The notes beneath the pieces are model-generated. The model saw only the letters and a program-made list of their open reading frames with translations, did not search any database and was not told the DNA's origin. From NCBI GenBank assembly GCA_963736525.1, contig CAVTPF010000011.1:1-64000 (forward strand): a DNA stretch of 64,000 nucleotides. Direction: 5' to 3'. Origin of the DNA: Bog-473 sp963736525 (lineage in GTDB: Bacteria; Actinomycetota; Acidimicrobiia; Acidimicrobiales; RAAP-2). Shown here in pieces: positions 16,437-24,593 of the stretch. Every line of letters begins with the position of its first letter. Within the stretch, counting starts at the first letter, position 1. The position numbers were made by a program, and so were the translations under genes.

Positions 16437-17822
16437 CTACGGCGAGAACGTGATGGGGAGCACCTGCGAATCCGAAGGGTCCGTCGAGCTCGCGTTGTTC
16501 ACGATGATGGAGCAACGGTGGGCAGCGTCGCAGGTTCCGTTACCGACAGTACCGACGACGATGTGCAGAGCAACCGATCCATGGCCCGTTGGATCGGGAT
16601 GGAGGATCGCGGCATTGTTGAAGTCACAGCCGTTCGAGTTGCTCGTGCCGAGGCTCACGTTGGAGCACTCCAGGATGTTCACGACCTTCCCTGCCGTGTA
16701 CCCGTTCCAGCGGACCGTCACGGTCTGACCATTCGTGAGACCTCGGTCGGGCGTCACGGAAGCATGAAGATGCACCACGGGAGGGGGCGGGACTGGCAGC
16801 GTGGCCTGTGACCCGAGCGTCCAGTCCACGTGGATGGTGGTGTGGGGCGACCGGCCGTCGCGTGCGATCCGCTGGAGGGCGCCACGATCACCCCGCAAGT
16901 AGGCCTCGAAGAAGTCAGTGGTGGTCCTGATCACCGTCGATGACGCGGGCCCCACGACCCCGCTTGAGGCCATGTGGGCAGCCCCCAGTCCCGCTGCTGC
17001 GCCACCGGGGAAACCCTCCACAGTCAGGAGGCCCTTGGGCCCGAGGGCGTCGTTGAAGACCGTGATCGCGCTCGAGTAGGGAACGAGCTCGTCCTGCGTA
17101 TCGTGGACCAGGAGCAACGGCGGTGCCTTGGCGAAGTCGTAGTGGCCGGTCGGGTAGCCCTCGGTGGTCCCCGCCATGACGACTGCCGCCTTGACTCGGC
17201 TGTCGAGGCAGCAGGTGTTCGCGACGAGTCCGAGCGTGGTAATCGCCCCGTTCGAGTGGCCCGCTGCGCCGATTTCACTGGGATTGACGAGTCCGGCGAG
17301 CGCTCCTCCATGGGCCGCCGATGCATTGACGACTGAGGTAATGACGAAGCTGACATCTGCCGGCTGGTTGATCACGTCCCCGCCATCGGGCCCACCGGGA
17401 GTCTTACTGCTCGAGAGTGGGAAGAGAGGAGCGGCCACGACGAAGCCCGCTGCGGCCCACGACTCGAGAAGCTTCATGTAGTCACCCGGAGAACCACCCA
17501 GCCCGTGTGAGAAGGCGATCAACGGGAAGGGAGCGCCCGACATGTCGGGATGGGCGCCGGGTACGGGTTGGGGCCCAGGCGCACCCTGGGCCGGATACAA
17601 GATGGTTGTGACGAGCGTCCGGGACGGGCGCGCCGGGTTCGGTCCGTAGGCCGCCGTGGGCCGGCTCGTGTCCACGAATGTGTCGGCGACGACTCCGACC
17701 GCGTACGTCTTCGCCACCGGCGGGGACGCGGCCGAAGGGGTCGCGCCGCCTCCGACGACCGATCCGGCCGTGGCGAAGATACATCCGGCGCAGACGAGGG
17801 CATACAGCCCCCCAAGTCTCAC
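16437..17822 (-). CDS. Secreted alpha/beta hydrolase fused to a neocarzinostatin-like domain
   Basis: 461 residues with a Sec signal peptide (about 1-32). Residues 40-340 are a cutinase/chlorophyllase-like hydrolase: IAFSHGLGGS oxyanion loop, Ser nucleophile in AAGHSNGA, Asp in LLVHDTQDEL and a late His in GAAHM. Residues 355-461 match the neocarzinostatin-type immunoglobulin-like domain found in secreted actinobacterial proteins: LTNGQTVTVRWNGYTAGK, ILECSN, paired cysteines and CDAAHRCSIIVNN. The enzyme probably hydrolyses esters or polyesters outside the cell, while the C-terminal domain may bind a hydrophobic ligand or surface. Starts at GTG. The fusion is the odd part. Confidence 0.75.
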   Translation of the reverse strand: MRLGGLYALVCAGCIFATAGSVVGGGATPSAASPPVAKTYAVGVVADTFVDTSRPTAAYGPNPARPSRTLVTTILYPAQGAPGPQPVPGAHPDMSGAPFPLIAFSHGLGGSPGDYMKLLESWAAAGFVVAAPLFPLSSSKTPGGPDGGDVINQPADVSFVITSVVNASAAHGGALAGLVNPSEIGAAGHSNGAITTLGLVANTCCLDSRVKAAVVMAGTTEGYPTGHYDFAKAPPLLLVHDTQDELVPYSSAITVFNDALGPKGLLTVEGFPGGAAAGLGAAHMASSGVVGPASSTVIRTTTDFFEAYLRGDRGALQRIARDGRSPHTTIHVDWTLGSQATLPVPPPPVVHLHASVTPDRGLTNGQTVTVRWNGYTAGKVVNILECSNVSLGTSNSNGCDFNNAAILHPDPTGHGSVALHIVVGTVGNGTCDAAHRCSIIVNNASSTDPSDSQVLPITFSP

Positions 17823-17855
17823 GAGCTCGAACTCTATGACCCGTTCACTCGACCG

Positions 17856-18488
17856 TCAGTTACGGGTGATGATCGAAAGCCAGGCTCGGGCCAAGGGAGG
17901 GTCAAGATTCGTGTCGAACTGGGCGGCTTCGATCGATTCGACCTCCCACCCGGCTCTGAACGCGTCGCGGATCTCGGCCTGACGGAGGCGTCGGGGTCCC
18001 CAGTCACCGGGCTGGCGATCACTGAAGCAACACATCAAGTAGCGCCCACCCGGGCGGACCACGGCGCCGAGCGCCTCGACGTATCTGGCACGAACTTCGT
18101 CGTCGAACACATGGAAGAGTCCGCTGTCGAGCACCGTGTCGAAGTACTCCTCGAGCTCGGCCAGGCGGAGCGCGTCCCATACGAGAAAACGAGCATGCAG
18201 CCCCCGGTCGTCCGCCTTCCGTACCGCCGCGGCGATGGCGCTCGGTGCGGCGTCGATACCAGTTGCCTCCAGGCCCGATGCAGCGGCCATGAGGACGTGC
18301 TCGCCAGTGCCACATCCGGCGTCGAGGACCCGGCCCTCGATGAGCCTCGCCTCGGCAAGACCGAGAAATACCGGTTGAGGACGGCCGATGTCCCAGGGCG
18401 GCGGCGTGCCTTTGTAGCTCTCGTCGAATTCCTCGATCGACTGAGCCGGCGCTGGTCGGGATATCTCGTTGGGTCCGGGATCGCTCAT
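17856..18488 (-). CDS. Class I SAM-dependent methyltransferase
   Basis: 210 residues from the ATG at 18488. The open frame extends upstream to 18800 but that part is unlike protein. It begins with a SYKGTPPPWDIGRPQPVFL stretch typical of the thiopurine-like/small-molecule methyltransferases, followed by SAM motif I VLDAGCGTGEH, motif II IDAAPSAIAAA and the LDSGLFHVF strand. Cytoplasmic; substrate not inferable. It lies just upstream of the secreted hydrolase on the same strand with a 33-base gap, so they may be co-transcribed. Confidence 0.8.
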   Translation of the reverse strand: MSDPGPNEISRPAPAQSIEEFDESYKGTPPPWDIGRPQPVFLGLAEARLIEGRVLDAGCGTGEHVLMAAASGLEATGIDAAPSAIAAAVRKADDRGLHARFLVWDALRLAELEEYFDTVLDSGLFHVFDDEVRARYVEALGAVVRPGGRYLMCCFSDRQPGDWGPRRLRQAEIRDAFRAGWEVESIEAAQFDTNLDPPLARAWLSIITRN

Positions 18489-18630
18489 CACATTGTTGCT
18501 AGCACAATCAGCCTCGCAAGCCTGGCTGCTCCGATCCACATGGATCACGCCCTCCGAGCCAACTTCGTGACGGTTCGGAAACCGCTTCGCCGGTGCTTGT
18601 GACACGGATGCACGGTCAAAATGGGCCGAA

Positions 18631-19086
18631 ATGATCCTGTCGGAGGATGATCGGTATCTCGTGTCCCATCCCGAGTCCACACTCTTCGCGTACTTCACGG
18701 CGTCACCAAACAAGTCCGTTCTGAAGAACCACCGCGAGCTGCGACAATGGACGCTCGACGAGACCCTCCGTGAGGACTCGGCACGTGAGAACGGCGGCAA
18801 CTACTACGCGCCCACGGCATTTCAAGCTCTGGCGTCGGAGTACGTGGTGGAGCGCGCTGAGACCGCTGCGCTCCGGGCCTCACTGTCGGATGCGCAGGCA
18901 CAGCTCCATGCGGTGCGGGACGGCACGCACTCTTCGCTGGCGCGGTTCCTCGTGAGTCGACAGTGGTTTCGCCGGCTACGTGCCCTGCGAAGCACCTCGC
19001 ACGCGGAGACAACGCTGCGCCACTGGCTGTCCGCGAGACGATCCACGAGCGGCGGTTATGCGGGCGGCCAAGGGTCCACCCTCTAG
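18631..19086 (+). CDS. Hypothetical protein with a coiled-coil segment
   Basis: A 151-codon frame. Residues 65-95 (ASEYVVERAETAALRASLSD) predict a coiled coil, followed by a basic stretch (RFLVSRQWFRRLRALR) as seen at the C-terminal ends of some glycosyltransferases and polysaccharide proteins. No clear ribosome site precedes the ATG, and no catalytic domain is present. It may be a remnant of a larger gene. Confidence 0.4.
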   Translation: MILSEDDRYLVSHPESTLFAYFTASPNKSVLKNHRELRQWTLDETLREDSARENGGNYYAPTAFQALASEYVVERAETAALRASLSDAQAQLHAVRDGTHSSLARFLVSRQWFRRLRALRSTSHAETTLRHWLSARRSTSGGYAGGQGSTL

Positions 19087-19172
19087 CGCTCAGCCTCAGG
19101 CCCCGGTTCCCCCATCGCCTCGCCGACGTGGACATTCCTGACGGAGCTCGGTCAGCCGTAAATTTGGCACGC

Positions 19173-19673
19173 ATGACCTTCTCCGACCGTGAGTCTCACA
19201 ATCCACAACCGGTATCGGGGTCGCGTGCAGAGGGAGAAGGGTCGACATCGGCCGGCGCGGTCGAGAGGGAACCCTTTCGGGTGGGCAAATGGGTCTGGGC
19301 CATGATGATGATCGGCGTCGCTGTCGAATTCGCCACGGGGATCGCCACTTTGGTCGTCGTGCCGATCCATCGTCCCAACGGATGGTTCCCGGCGCGGGGC
19401 GAAGCCGCCTACTTCATCCACGCCGGCCTCGGAGGTGTCCTCACCCTTGGCGCGCTGTGTCTCGTGATGGTGGCGCCCCGACAGCGGCTGGCGCGCGCCG
19501 GAGTACTGATTGGGTTGGCCGGCCTCCTGCTCGGCGCCATCGGCGGCACGCTGGCTGCCTATCACCCCTCTCGGGTCGCGGGACTGCTGCTGATGCTGGT
19601 TGGCACATTGGTGGCCTTCTTCGGGTACCTCATGCCGCTCGCCGAGCCCGACGAGGACTGGCAAAGGGACTGA
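19173..19673 (+). CDS. Four-helix membrane protein of unknown function
   Basis: 166 residues from the ATG at 19173: a polar N-terminal 35 residues, then four hydrophobic helices (about 38-60, 78-97, 105-124 and 130-150) with short loops and an acidic C-terminus (LAEPDEDWQRD). Inner-membrane location expected. I do not recognise the family. No operon partner. Confidence 0.6.
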   Translation: MTFSDRESHNPQPVSGSRAEGEGSTSAGAVEREPFRVGKWVWAMMMIGVAVEFATGIATLVVVPIHRPNGWFPARGEAAYFIHAGLGGVLTLGALCLVMVAPRQRLARAGVLIGLAGLLLGAIGGTLAAYHPSRVAGLLLMLVGTLVAFFGYLMPLAEPDEDWQRD

Positions 19674-19820
19674 CTGCTGCCGGACCGTCATCGGCGACTT
19701 CGGCGCGGGTGGCCCTGAACGCTGCCGATTCGGAAACCTCGCCCCACAGATGACCTGAGCAGGCTGAGAGCCTATGGTTCTGTGACCGGCTTGAGGAACC
19801 GTGCAAACCGAGGGGTGATC

Positions 19821-20498
19821 ATGGGAGATGAAGTCGAGAGTCAGTGGGAGAATTTCGCCCAGCAAGACGCCGAGTTCTTCGTGTGGGGCCGAGGATCCCT
19901 GGAGGAGTTCGTCGAGTCGGGCAAGACGGACGCCGACTACATCTTCAGGGAGGTCGCACCCGATCTACCCGGACGCCGCCTCGCCATAGAGATCGGCGTC
20001 GGCGTCGGACGCCTGGCGTTGCCGATGGCGGAAATGTTCGAGTCGGTTCTGGGCGTCGACACTTCCACGACCATGCTTTCCAAGCTGGACCACAATTGTG
20101 CAGCGGCCCGTGTGACGAACGTCAACACCGCTCTCGTCGACTCCCCCTGGGACGAGGATGCGAAGGCGGATTTCGTCTACAGCTGGACGGTGTTTCAACA
20201 CATTGAATCGATGGACGAGATCGGCGGCATCGTCAACAAGATCGCGCGGGCTCTGGGGCCGGGTGGAATTGCGCTCCTGCATTTTGACACTCGACCTCGA
20301 GGGCTGTCGTACAGGATCAGGAATCGTGTGCCGGCGCAACTGATGCAGAAGACCCAGCGGCCCTCGATCCGGCGCATCCGGCGCTCGTCGTCAGAGCTGG
20401 TGAGAATGTTCGAGGACAACCGACTCGAGATCGTGAGGCAGGAGGATCCCGACACGAAGGGGCACCTCTTCACGTTGCGCCGCCCACGCGACTCTTGA
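19821..20498 (+). CDS. SAM-dependent methyltransferase
   Basis: 225 residues from the ATG at 19821, preceded by GAGGGG. It begins with a VESQWENFAQQDAEFFVW segment, common in capsule- or lipid-linked methyltransferases. Motif I is present in a degenerate form (LAIEIGVGVGRLALPMAE), as are VLGVDTSTTML and the FVYSWTVFQHIES post-I region. Cytoplasmic; substrate unknown. It is convergent with the stomatin-like gene on its right. Confidence 0.8.
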   Translation: MGDEVESQWENFAQQDAEFFVWGRGSLEEFVESGKTDADYIFREVAPDLPGRRLAIEIGVGVGRLALPMAEMFESVLGVDTSTTMLSKLDHNCAAARVTNVNTALVDSPWDEDAKADFVYSWTVFQHIESMDEIGGIVNKIARALGPGGIALLHFDTRPRGLSYRIRNRVPAQLMQKTQRPSIRRIRRSSSELVRMFEDNRLEIVRQEDPDTKGHLFTLRRPRDS

Positions 20499-20533
20499 TG
20501 CACGTTGGGGGGCGTCCGTCCGCGCCCGGCCCG

Positions 20534-21580
20534 TCACGAGTCCCGCGGCGGAAGCTCCCGGTTGGGCGGCCGCGCTGGTGTGGCGACCGGCGGTGGCGTC
20601 GCGCCGTTCGGACTGGCGGCGCCCATGTCCTCGTTACGCAGCGTCGAGAGCAGCACCTCGGCCGCACCCATGAGGCTGGTCGCCTCGTAGGGCACCACCA
20701 CCTTGGTGTTGTCGGACGCCGCGATGTCCTGGAGCGCCTTCAGCTGCAGTACGGCGAGCGTGTGCGGGTTGATGATCGCCGAGTCGATGGAGGTGAGGCG
20801 GGCCGCCTCGCCCTCACCCCGTAGCTCGAGTGCCTTCTTCTCGCCCTCGGCCTGCAGCTCGAGCACCTTCATCTGGGCCTCCGCCCGCAGGATGGCCGAC
20901 TGCTTGGCCCCTTCGGCCTCGAGCACTGCGGCCTGCTTTCGACCGCCCGCACTGTTGATCGCGGCCTGTTGCTCACCTTCGGACTTCAAGATGGCGGCCC
21001 GCTTGTGCTGCTCCGCCTCCTTCTGCTCCGACATCGCCTGCACAACATTCATGGGCGGGGTGATGTCGAGGATCTCTATCCGGTTGAGACGCACACCCCA
21101 CTTCGCCGTCGGGTCGGCCATGTGGTCCTGCATGCGGCTGTTGATGGTTTCACGTTCCGAAAGCGCCTGGTCGAGCGAGAGCTCGCCGAAGACGGCCCGC
21201 AGCGCCGTGCGCGAGAGCTGATCCACGGCCAGTTGGAAGTCGTTGATTTCGAACAGCGCGGCCTTGACGTCGATCACCTGGCAGAAGATGGTCGCGCTCA
21301 CCTGCAGGGACACGTTGTCCTTGGTGATCACCGCCTGCTGGTCGCCCGTCATGGGGAACTCGCGGACGTCGACCTTCTCCATTCTGTCGACGAACGGCAC
21401 CAAGATGTGCATGCCTGGCTGGTCGACCGCGCGGAACTCGCCGAGCCGCTTGACCACTCCGACGCTCCCCTGCTGGACGATCTTGACGCATCGGGTGACC
21501 AGCCAGAGGCCGGCCGCCACGACCACCACCCCCGCCGCCACTGCGACGAGCACGGTCCCGAACGCTGACGCGAGCAACAT
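20534..21580 (-). CDS. SPFH/band 7 (stomatin-prohibitin, QmcA-type) membrane protein
   Basis: 348 residues: one N-terminal membrane helix (about 8-30), the SPFH domain (36-200, with VPFVDRMEKVDVREF and TKDNVSLQVSATIF), then a long Ala/Glu/Lys coiled coil (205-275) typical of paraslipins, and a Pro-rich tail. It forms large membrane rings that organise micro-domains and proteases. A perfect AAGGAGG site precedes the ATG. The preceding gene is an NfeD-type OB-fold protein, the standard partner of SPFH proteins, so the two form an operon. Confidence 0.9.
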   Translation of the reverse strand: MLLASAFGTVLVAVAAGVVVVAAGLWLVTRCVKIVQQGSVGVVKRLGEFRAVDQPGMHILVPFVDRMEKVDVREFPMTGDQQAVITKDNVSLQVSATIFCQVIDVKAALFEINDFQLAVDQLSRTALRAVFGELSLDQALSERETINSRMQDHMADPTAKWGVRLNRIEILDITPPMNVVQAMSEQKEAEQHKRAAILKSEGEQQAAINSAGGRKQAAVLEAEGAKQSAILRAEAQMKVLELQAEGEKKALELRGEGEAARLTSIDSAIINPHTLAVLQLKALQDIAASDNTKVVVPYEATSLMGAAEVLLSTLRNEDMGAASPNGATPPPVATPARPPNRELPPRDS

Positions 21581-21593
21581 GGAGGAGTCCTCC

Positions 21594-21812
21594 TTAACTG
21601 TCGAGTACGTAGACCACGAGCAGCCCCCGTTCTACGTCCGCGACGACGACGTTCGTCCCCACGGGAATACTCTCCTCAGGGTCGAGTGGGATTGCGAGCC
21701 ACTCCTCTCCCCTGGCCCGGATCCGTCCCGGGTGGTGCGCGCCCTCGATCGCCTTGGTCACGAAGGCCGTGTCGCCGATCATCCCCTGAACGCCACTGAG
21801 CACGGCCTCCAC
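21594..21812 (-). CDS. NfeD-type OB-fold protein (short form)
   Basis: 72 residues from a GTG: GDTAFVTKAIEGAHHPGRIR, GEEWLAIP and VGTNVVVADVERGLLVV are the strands of the soluble C-terminal NfeD domain. The membrane helices and protease part of long NfeD proteins are absent. The stop is 13 bases upstream of the SPFH gene, so this pair probably works together in membrane-quality control. Confidence 0.8.
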   Translation of the reverse strand: MEAVLSGVQGMIGDTAFVTKAIEGAHHPGRIRARGEEWLAIPLDPEESIPVGTNVVVADVERGLLVVYVLDS

Positions 21813-21816
21813 GCTA

Positions 21817-22599
21817 CTAGCGCCCGATGAAAACGGGCTCCCGCTTCTCGCCGAAGGCGGCCATCGCCTCGGCGGTGTCCTGGGTGGAGAAGTTCAAGGC
21901 CTGGCAGCGGGCCTCGTCCTCCACGGCCTCCTCCATCGACGCCATGGAGGAGGCGTGGAGCAGGGTCTTGGTCATCGACAGCGCCAGGGGCGGCCCGGCG
22001 GCCAGCGTGACGGCCCAGTCGTCAACGAAGGCATCGAGCTCGTCGGCCGGCAGCGCCCGGTTGACCAGCCCGATCGCCGCCGCCTCCTCGCCGCTCCACA
22101 TGCCCCCGAACAGCGCGATCTCCTTGGCCCGGGCCAGGCCGACGAGCCGGGGCAGCAGCCAGGAGGCACCGTTGTCGAGGGACAGGCTGCGCTTGGCGAA
22201 GATCATGGAGAGCCGGGCCCGGTCACTGCACACGGCCAGGTCGCAGCCGAGGGCCAGGGACAATCCCGCTCCGACGGCGACCCCGTCCACCTTGGCGATG
22301 GTCGGCTTGGTGACCCTGTGCAGCGCCAGTGCCACGTCGCCCAGTCGGCGCATACGGGCCAGGCCCGAGCGCGTGGCGTCGGTGGCGGGCCCGTCGGGGT
22401 CCGACAGGTCGGCACCCGAGCAGAAGGCGCCCCCCGCCCCAGTCAGGACCATGACCCGGTCGTCGGAGCGGTCCTCCACTTCGACGAAGGTCTGCTGCAA
22501 CTCCGTGAGCATCCTGCCGTTGGCGGCGTTCTTGCGCTCGGGTCGGTTCATCGTGACGGTGACGACGCCGTCCTTGCGCTCGACAATGAGGGTCTCCAT
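21817..22599 (-). CDS. Enoyl-CoA hydratase/isomerase family protein
   Basis: 260 residues from the ATG at 22599; a GTG two codons earlier (22605) is possible. Crotonase-fold features include VTMNRPERKNAANGRM, the oxyanion-hole GAGGAFCSGADL and the second hole around AVGAGLSLALGCDLAV. It acts on CoA thioesters in fatty-acid or side-chain oxidation in the cytoplasm. It lies at the end of the conserved rplS-yraN block, and the NfeD gene starts 4 bases beyond its stop codon. Confidence 0.85.
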   Translation of the reverse strand: METLIVERKDGVVTVTMNRPERKNAANGRMLTELQQTFVEVEDRSDDRVMVLTGAGGAFCSGADLSDPDGPATDATRSGLARMRRLGDVALALHRVTKPTIAKVDGVAVGAGLSLALGCDLAVCSDRARLSMIFAKRSLSLDNGASWLLPRLVGLARAKEIALFGGMWSGEEAAAIGLVNRALPADELDAFVDDWAVTLAAGPPLALSMTKTLLHASSMASMEEAVEDEARCQALNFSTQDTAEAMAAFGEKREPVFIGR

Positions 22600-22625
22600 G
22601 GCCACCGACCCTAGGCGCCGGTGTT

Positions 22626-22979
22626 TCAGAACGCACCTTCGACGACGTCGAGGTGGCGACCGAGGAGTGTCACGACGTCGAACCGGATCTCCTCCCAGTA
22701 GGCCGTCTGGCTGATCACGTACGAGGCGGCGAGCCGCCGCAGGCGGCGCTGTTTCGGCGGGGTGACCGCTTCGAGCGGGTGGCCCTGCGCCGTCCCGCGG
22801 CGCGCCTTGACCTCGCAGACGACCAGGGTGCGGCCCCTGGCGCAGATCAGGTCGATCTCACCGTGGCGGCAGCGCCAATTGCGCGCCAGCACGGCATACC
22901 CGTGGGCGCGGTAGTGGGCGGCGGCTCGCTCCTCACCGACACGGCCCAGCGCCAGGTTGTGCCGGTCGGGATCCCCCAC
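22626..22979 (-). CDS. yraN: YraN/UPF0102 endonuclease-like protein
   Basis: 117 residues from a GTG. The restriction-endonuclease-like core is clear: LGRVGEERAAAHYRAHGYAV, then ARNWRCRHGEIDLICARGRT with the GEIDL and VCEVKAR acidic/lysine active-site motif. The family is linked to recombination. In actinobacteria yraN normally follows rnhB-DUF2469 and precedes comM-dprA. Here DUF2469 is present upstream but comM is 22 kb away. Confidence 0.9.
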   Translation of the reverse strand: MGDPDRHNLALGRVGEERAAAHYRAHGYAVLARNWRCRHGEIDLICARGRTLVVCEVKARRGTAQGHPLEAVTPPKQRRLRRLAASYVISQTAYWEEIRFDVVTLLGRHLDVVEGAF

Positions 22980-22995
22980 GAAGGGGAACGGTCGC

Positions 22996-23289
22996 TCAGA
23001 GCTCCTGCTCGGGCAGCCGCTCGATGTTGACGTCGCGGAACGTGACGACGCGCACTTCAGGGACGAAGCGAGCCGGGCGGTACATGTCCCACACCCAGGC
23101 GTCCCGCAGTTCCAGCTCGATGCACGCCGGCGTCGTGTCCGACCGCACGTTCAGGGTCACCTCGTTGGCGAGATAGAAGCGCCGTTCCGTCTCGATCACG
23201 TAGCTGAAGACGGGAAGGACGGCCCGGTACTCCTGGACGAGCCCGAGCTCGATCTCGGACTCGTAACGCTCGAGGTCTTCCTCGCTCAC
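22996..23289 (-). CDS. DUF2469 protein, actinobacteria-specific
   Basis: 97 residues from a GTG. The diagnostic stretches are EEDLERYESEIELGL, ETERRFYLANEVTLNVRS and DAWVWDMYRPARFV with VVTFRDVNIE. The family is almost confined to Actinomycetota and lies between rnhB and yraN; its function is unknown. Here it follows rplS after only 12 bases, so lepB and rnhB, usually found in between, are absent from this locus. Confidence 0.9.
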   Translation of the reverse strand: MSEEDLERYESEIELGLVQEYRAVLPVFSYVIETERRFYLANEVTLNVRSDTTPACIELELRDAWVWDMYRPARFVPEVRVVTFRDVNIERLPEQEL

Positions 23290-23301
23290 GCGGCGCCGGC
23301 C

Positions 23302-23793
23302 CTACTCGTCGGCGGCCTCCTCGACGGCCTCGTCCCCCTCGCCGGCCTCCGCCGGCTCGACCTCGTCCACCACCTCGACGTCGTCGGAGGCCTCCACCAC
23401 CTCGACCTCGTCGATCTCCTCGACCTCGGCGGCCGCCGCCTTGCCCCGGGCGACCCGCCGCTCCTTGATTTTGGCGGCCTTCCCATGCCGGTCCCGCAGG
23501 TAGTACAGCTTGGCCCGGCGCACATCGCCCAGGGTTGACACCTCGATCTTCGCGATGGTGGGCGAGTGGACCGGGAAGGTGCGCTCGACACCGACGCCGA
23601 AGCTGACCTTGCGCACGGTGAAGGTCTCCTGTACCCCGCCGCCCTGGCGCCGCATGACGGCGCCCTGGAACACCTGCACCCGCTCCCGGTTCCCCTCGAC
23701 GACGCGGACGTGGACCTTGACGGTGTCGCCCGGGCGGAAGTCTGGGATGTCGTCGCGCAGGCTGTCGCGGTCAATCGTTTCGGTGGGGTGCAT
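23302..23793 (-). CDS. rplS: 50S ribosomal protein L19 with a long acidic C-terminal tail
   Basis: 163 residues from the ATG at 23793. Residues 1-115 are normal L19: FRPGDTVKVHVRVVEGNRER, VQVFQGAVMRRQGGGVQETF, GVGVERTFPVHSP and the RRAKLYYLRDRHGKAAKIKE end. The remaining 45 or so residues are a Glu/Asp/Val/Ala-rich tail that bacterial L19 (115-120 residues) lacks. L19 sits at the 30S-50S interface. It follows trmD after 16 bases in the standard rpsP-khpA-rimM-trmD-rplS order. Confidence 0.95.
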   Translation of the reverse strand: MHPTETIDRDSLRDDIPDFRPGDTVKVHVRVVEGNRERVQVFQGAVMRRQGGGVQETFTVRKVSFGVGVERTFPVHSPTIAKIEVSTLGDVRRAKLYYLRDRHGKAAKIKERRVARGKAAAAEVEEIDEVEVVEASDDVEVVDEVEPAEAGEGDEAVEEAADE

Positions 23794-23809
23794 GGAGGGC
23801 GTCCTTCGG

Positions 23810-24571
23810 CTACTCCGGCTCAGTGCCGGACAGGACATCGTAGCCGTGCTGCGCCAGGGCCTGCACGTCGGCGTCGCTGAGCGCCGAGGCCCTGACCAGG
23901 TGCTCGATGAGATCCGGGCGCCTCGCCGCGGTGCGCAGCAGGGCCTGGGTGCGGCGCCACTCGGCCACCGCCCCGTGGTCGCCCGAGCGGAGCACGTCGG
24001 GGACCTGCCAGCCCCTGAACTCGGCCGGCCGGGTGTACTGGGGGTATTCGAGAAGCCCATCGGCGAAGCTCTCTTCGACGGCGGAGTCCTCGTTGCCCAG
24101 CACCTCGGGCAGCAGGCGGCCCACGGCCTCGACGACGACCAGCGCCGCCAGCTCCCCGCCGGCGAGCACGTAGTCCCCGACCGAGAGCTCGTCGTCCACC
24201 AGATGGTCGGCCACCCGCTGGTCCACCCCCTCGTAGCGGCCGCACAGCAGGGAGAACCCCCCGGGTGCGGCCGCCAGCTCGGCCGCCGTGGCCTGGTCGA
24301 ACCGCCGCCCCCCGGGGGCGAGCAGGTACAGGGGCCTGGGCAGGTCCGGCACGGACTCGACACAGCGGAAGAGCGGCCCGGGCATGAGGACCATGCCCGC
24401 ACCGCCGCCGAATGGGCTGTCGTCGACCGAGCGCCGGCCGTCGTCGGCGCCCTGCCGCAGGTCGTGCACGCGCAGCTCGAGCGCGCCCACCTCGCGGGCC
24501 CGACCGAGGATCGACGCGTCGCAGTAGCCGGTCACCACGTCGGGGAAGATCGTGAAGACGTCGATCCTCAT
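23810..24571 (-). CDS. trmD: tRNA (guanine-37-N1)-methyltransferase
   Basis: 253 residues, the usual TrmD length. Starts MRIDVFTIFPDVV; the trefoil-knot SAM site is present as FSLLCGRYEGVDQRV and DYVLAGGELAALVVVEAVGR, plus GNEDSAVEESF and the catalytic DVLRSGDHGAVAEWR segment. It methylates G37 of tRNAs that read CNN codons, preventing frameshifts. It lies 22 bases after rimM and before rplS in the ribosomal operon. Confidence 0.95.
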   Translation of the reverse strand: MRIDVFTIFPDVVTGYCDASILGRAREVGALELRVHDLRQGADDGRRSVDDSPFGGGAGMVLMPGPLFRCVESVPDLPRPLYLLAPGGRRFDQATAAELAAAPGGFSLLCGRYEGVDQRVADHLVDDELSVGDYVLAGGELAALVVVEAVGRLLPEVLGNEDSAVEESFADGLLEYPQYTRPAEFRGWQVPDVLRSGDHGAVAEWRRTQALLRTAARRPDLIEHLVRASALSDADVQALAQHGYDVLSGTEPE

Positions 24572-24593
24572 GGCGCAGGCGCGGGCGCGGGCC

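Noticed and set aside
16437..17822. Enediyne biosynthesis or resistance cluster because of the neocarzinostatin domain
   Set aside because: No polyketide synthase or enediyne genes nearby; the domain is a module of a secreted hydrolase.
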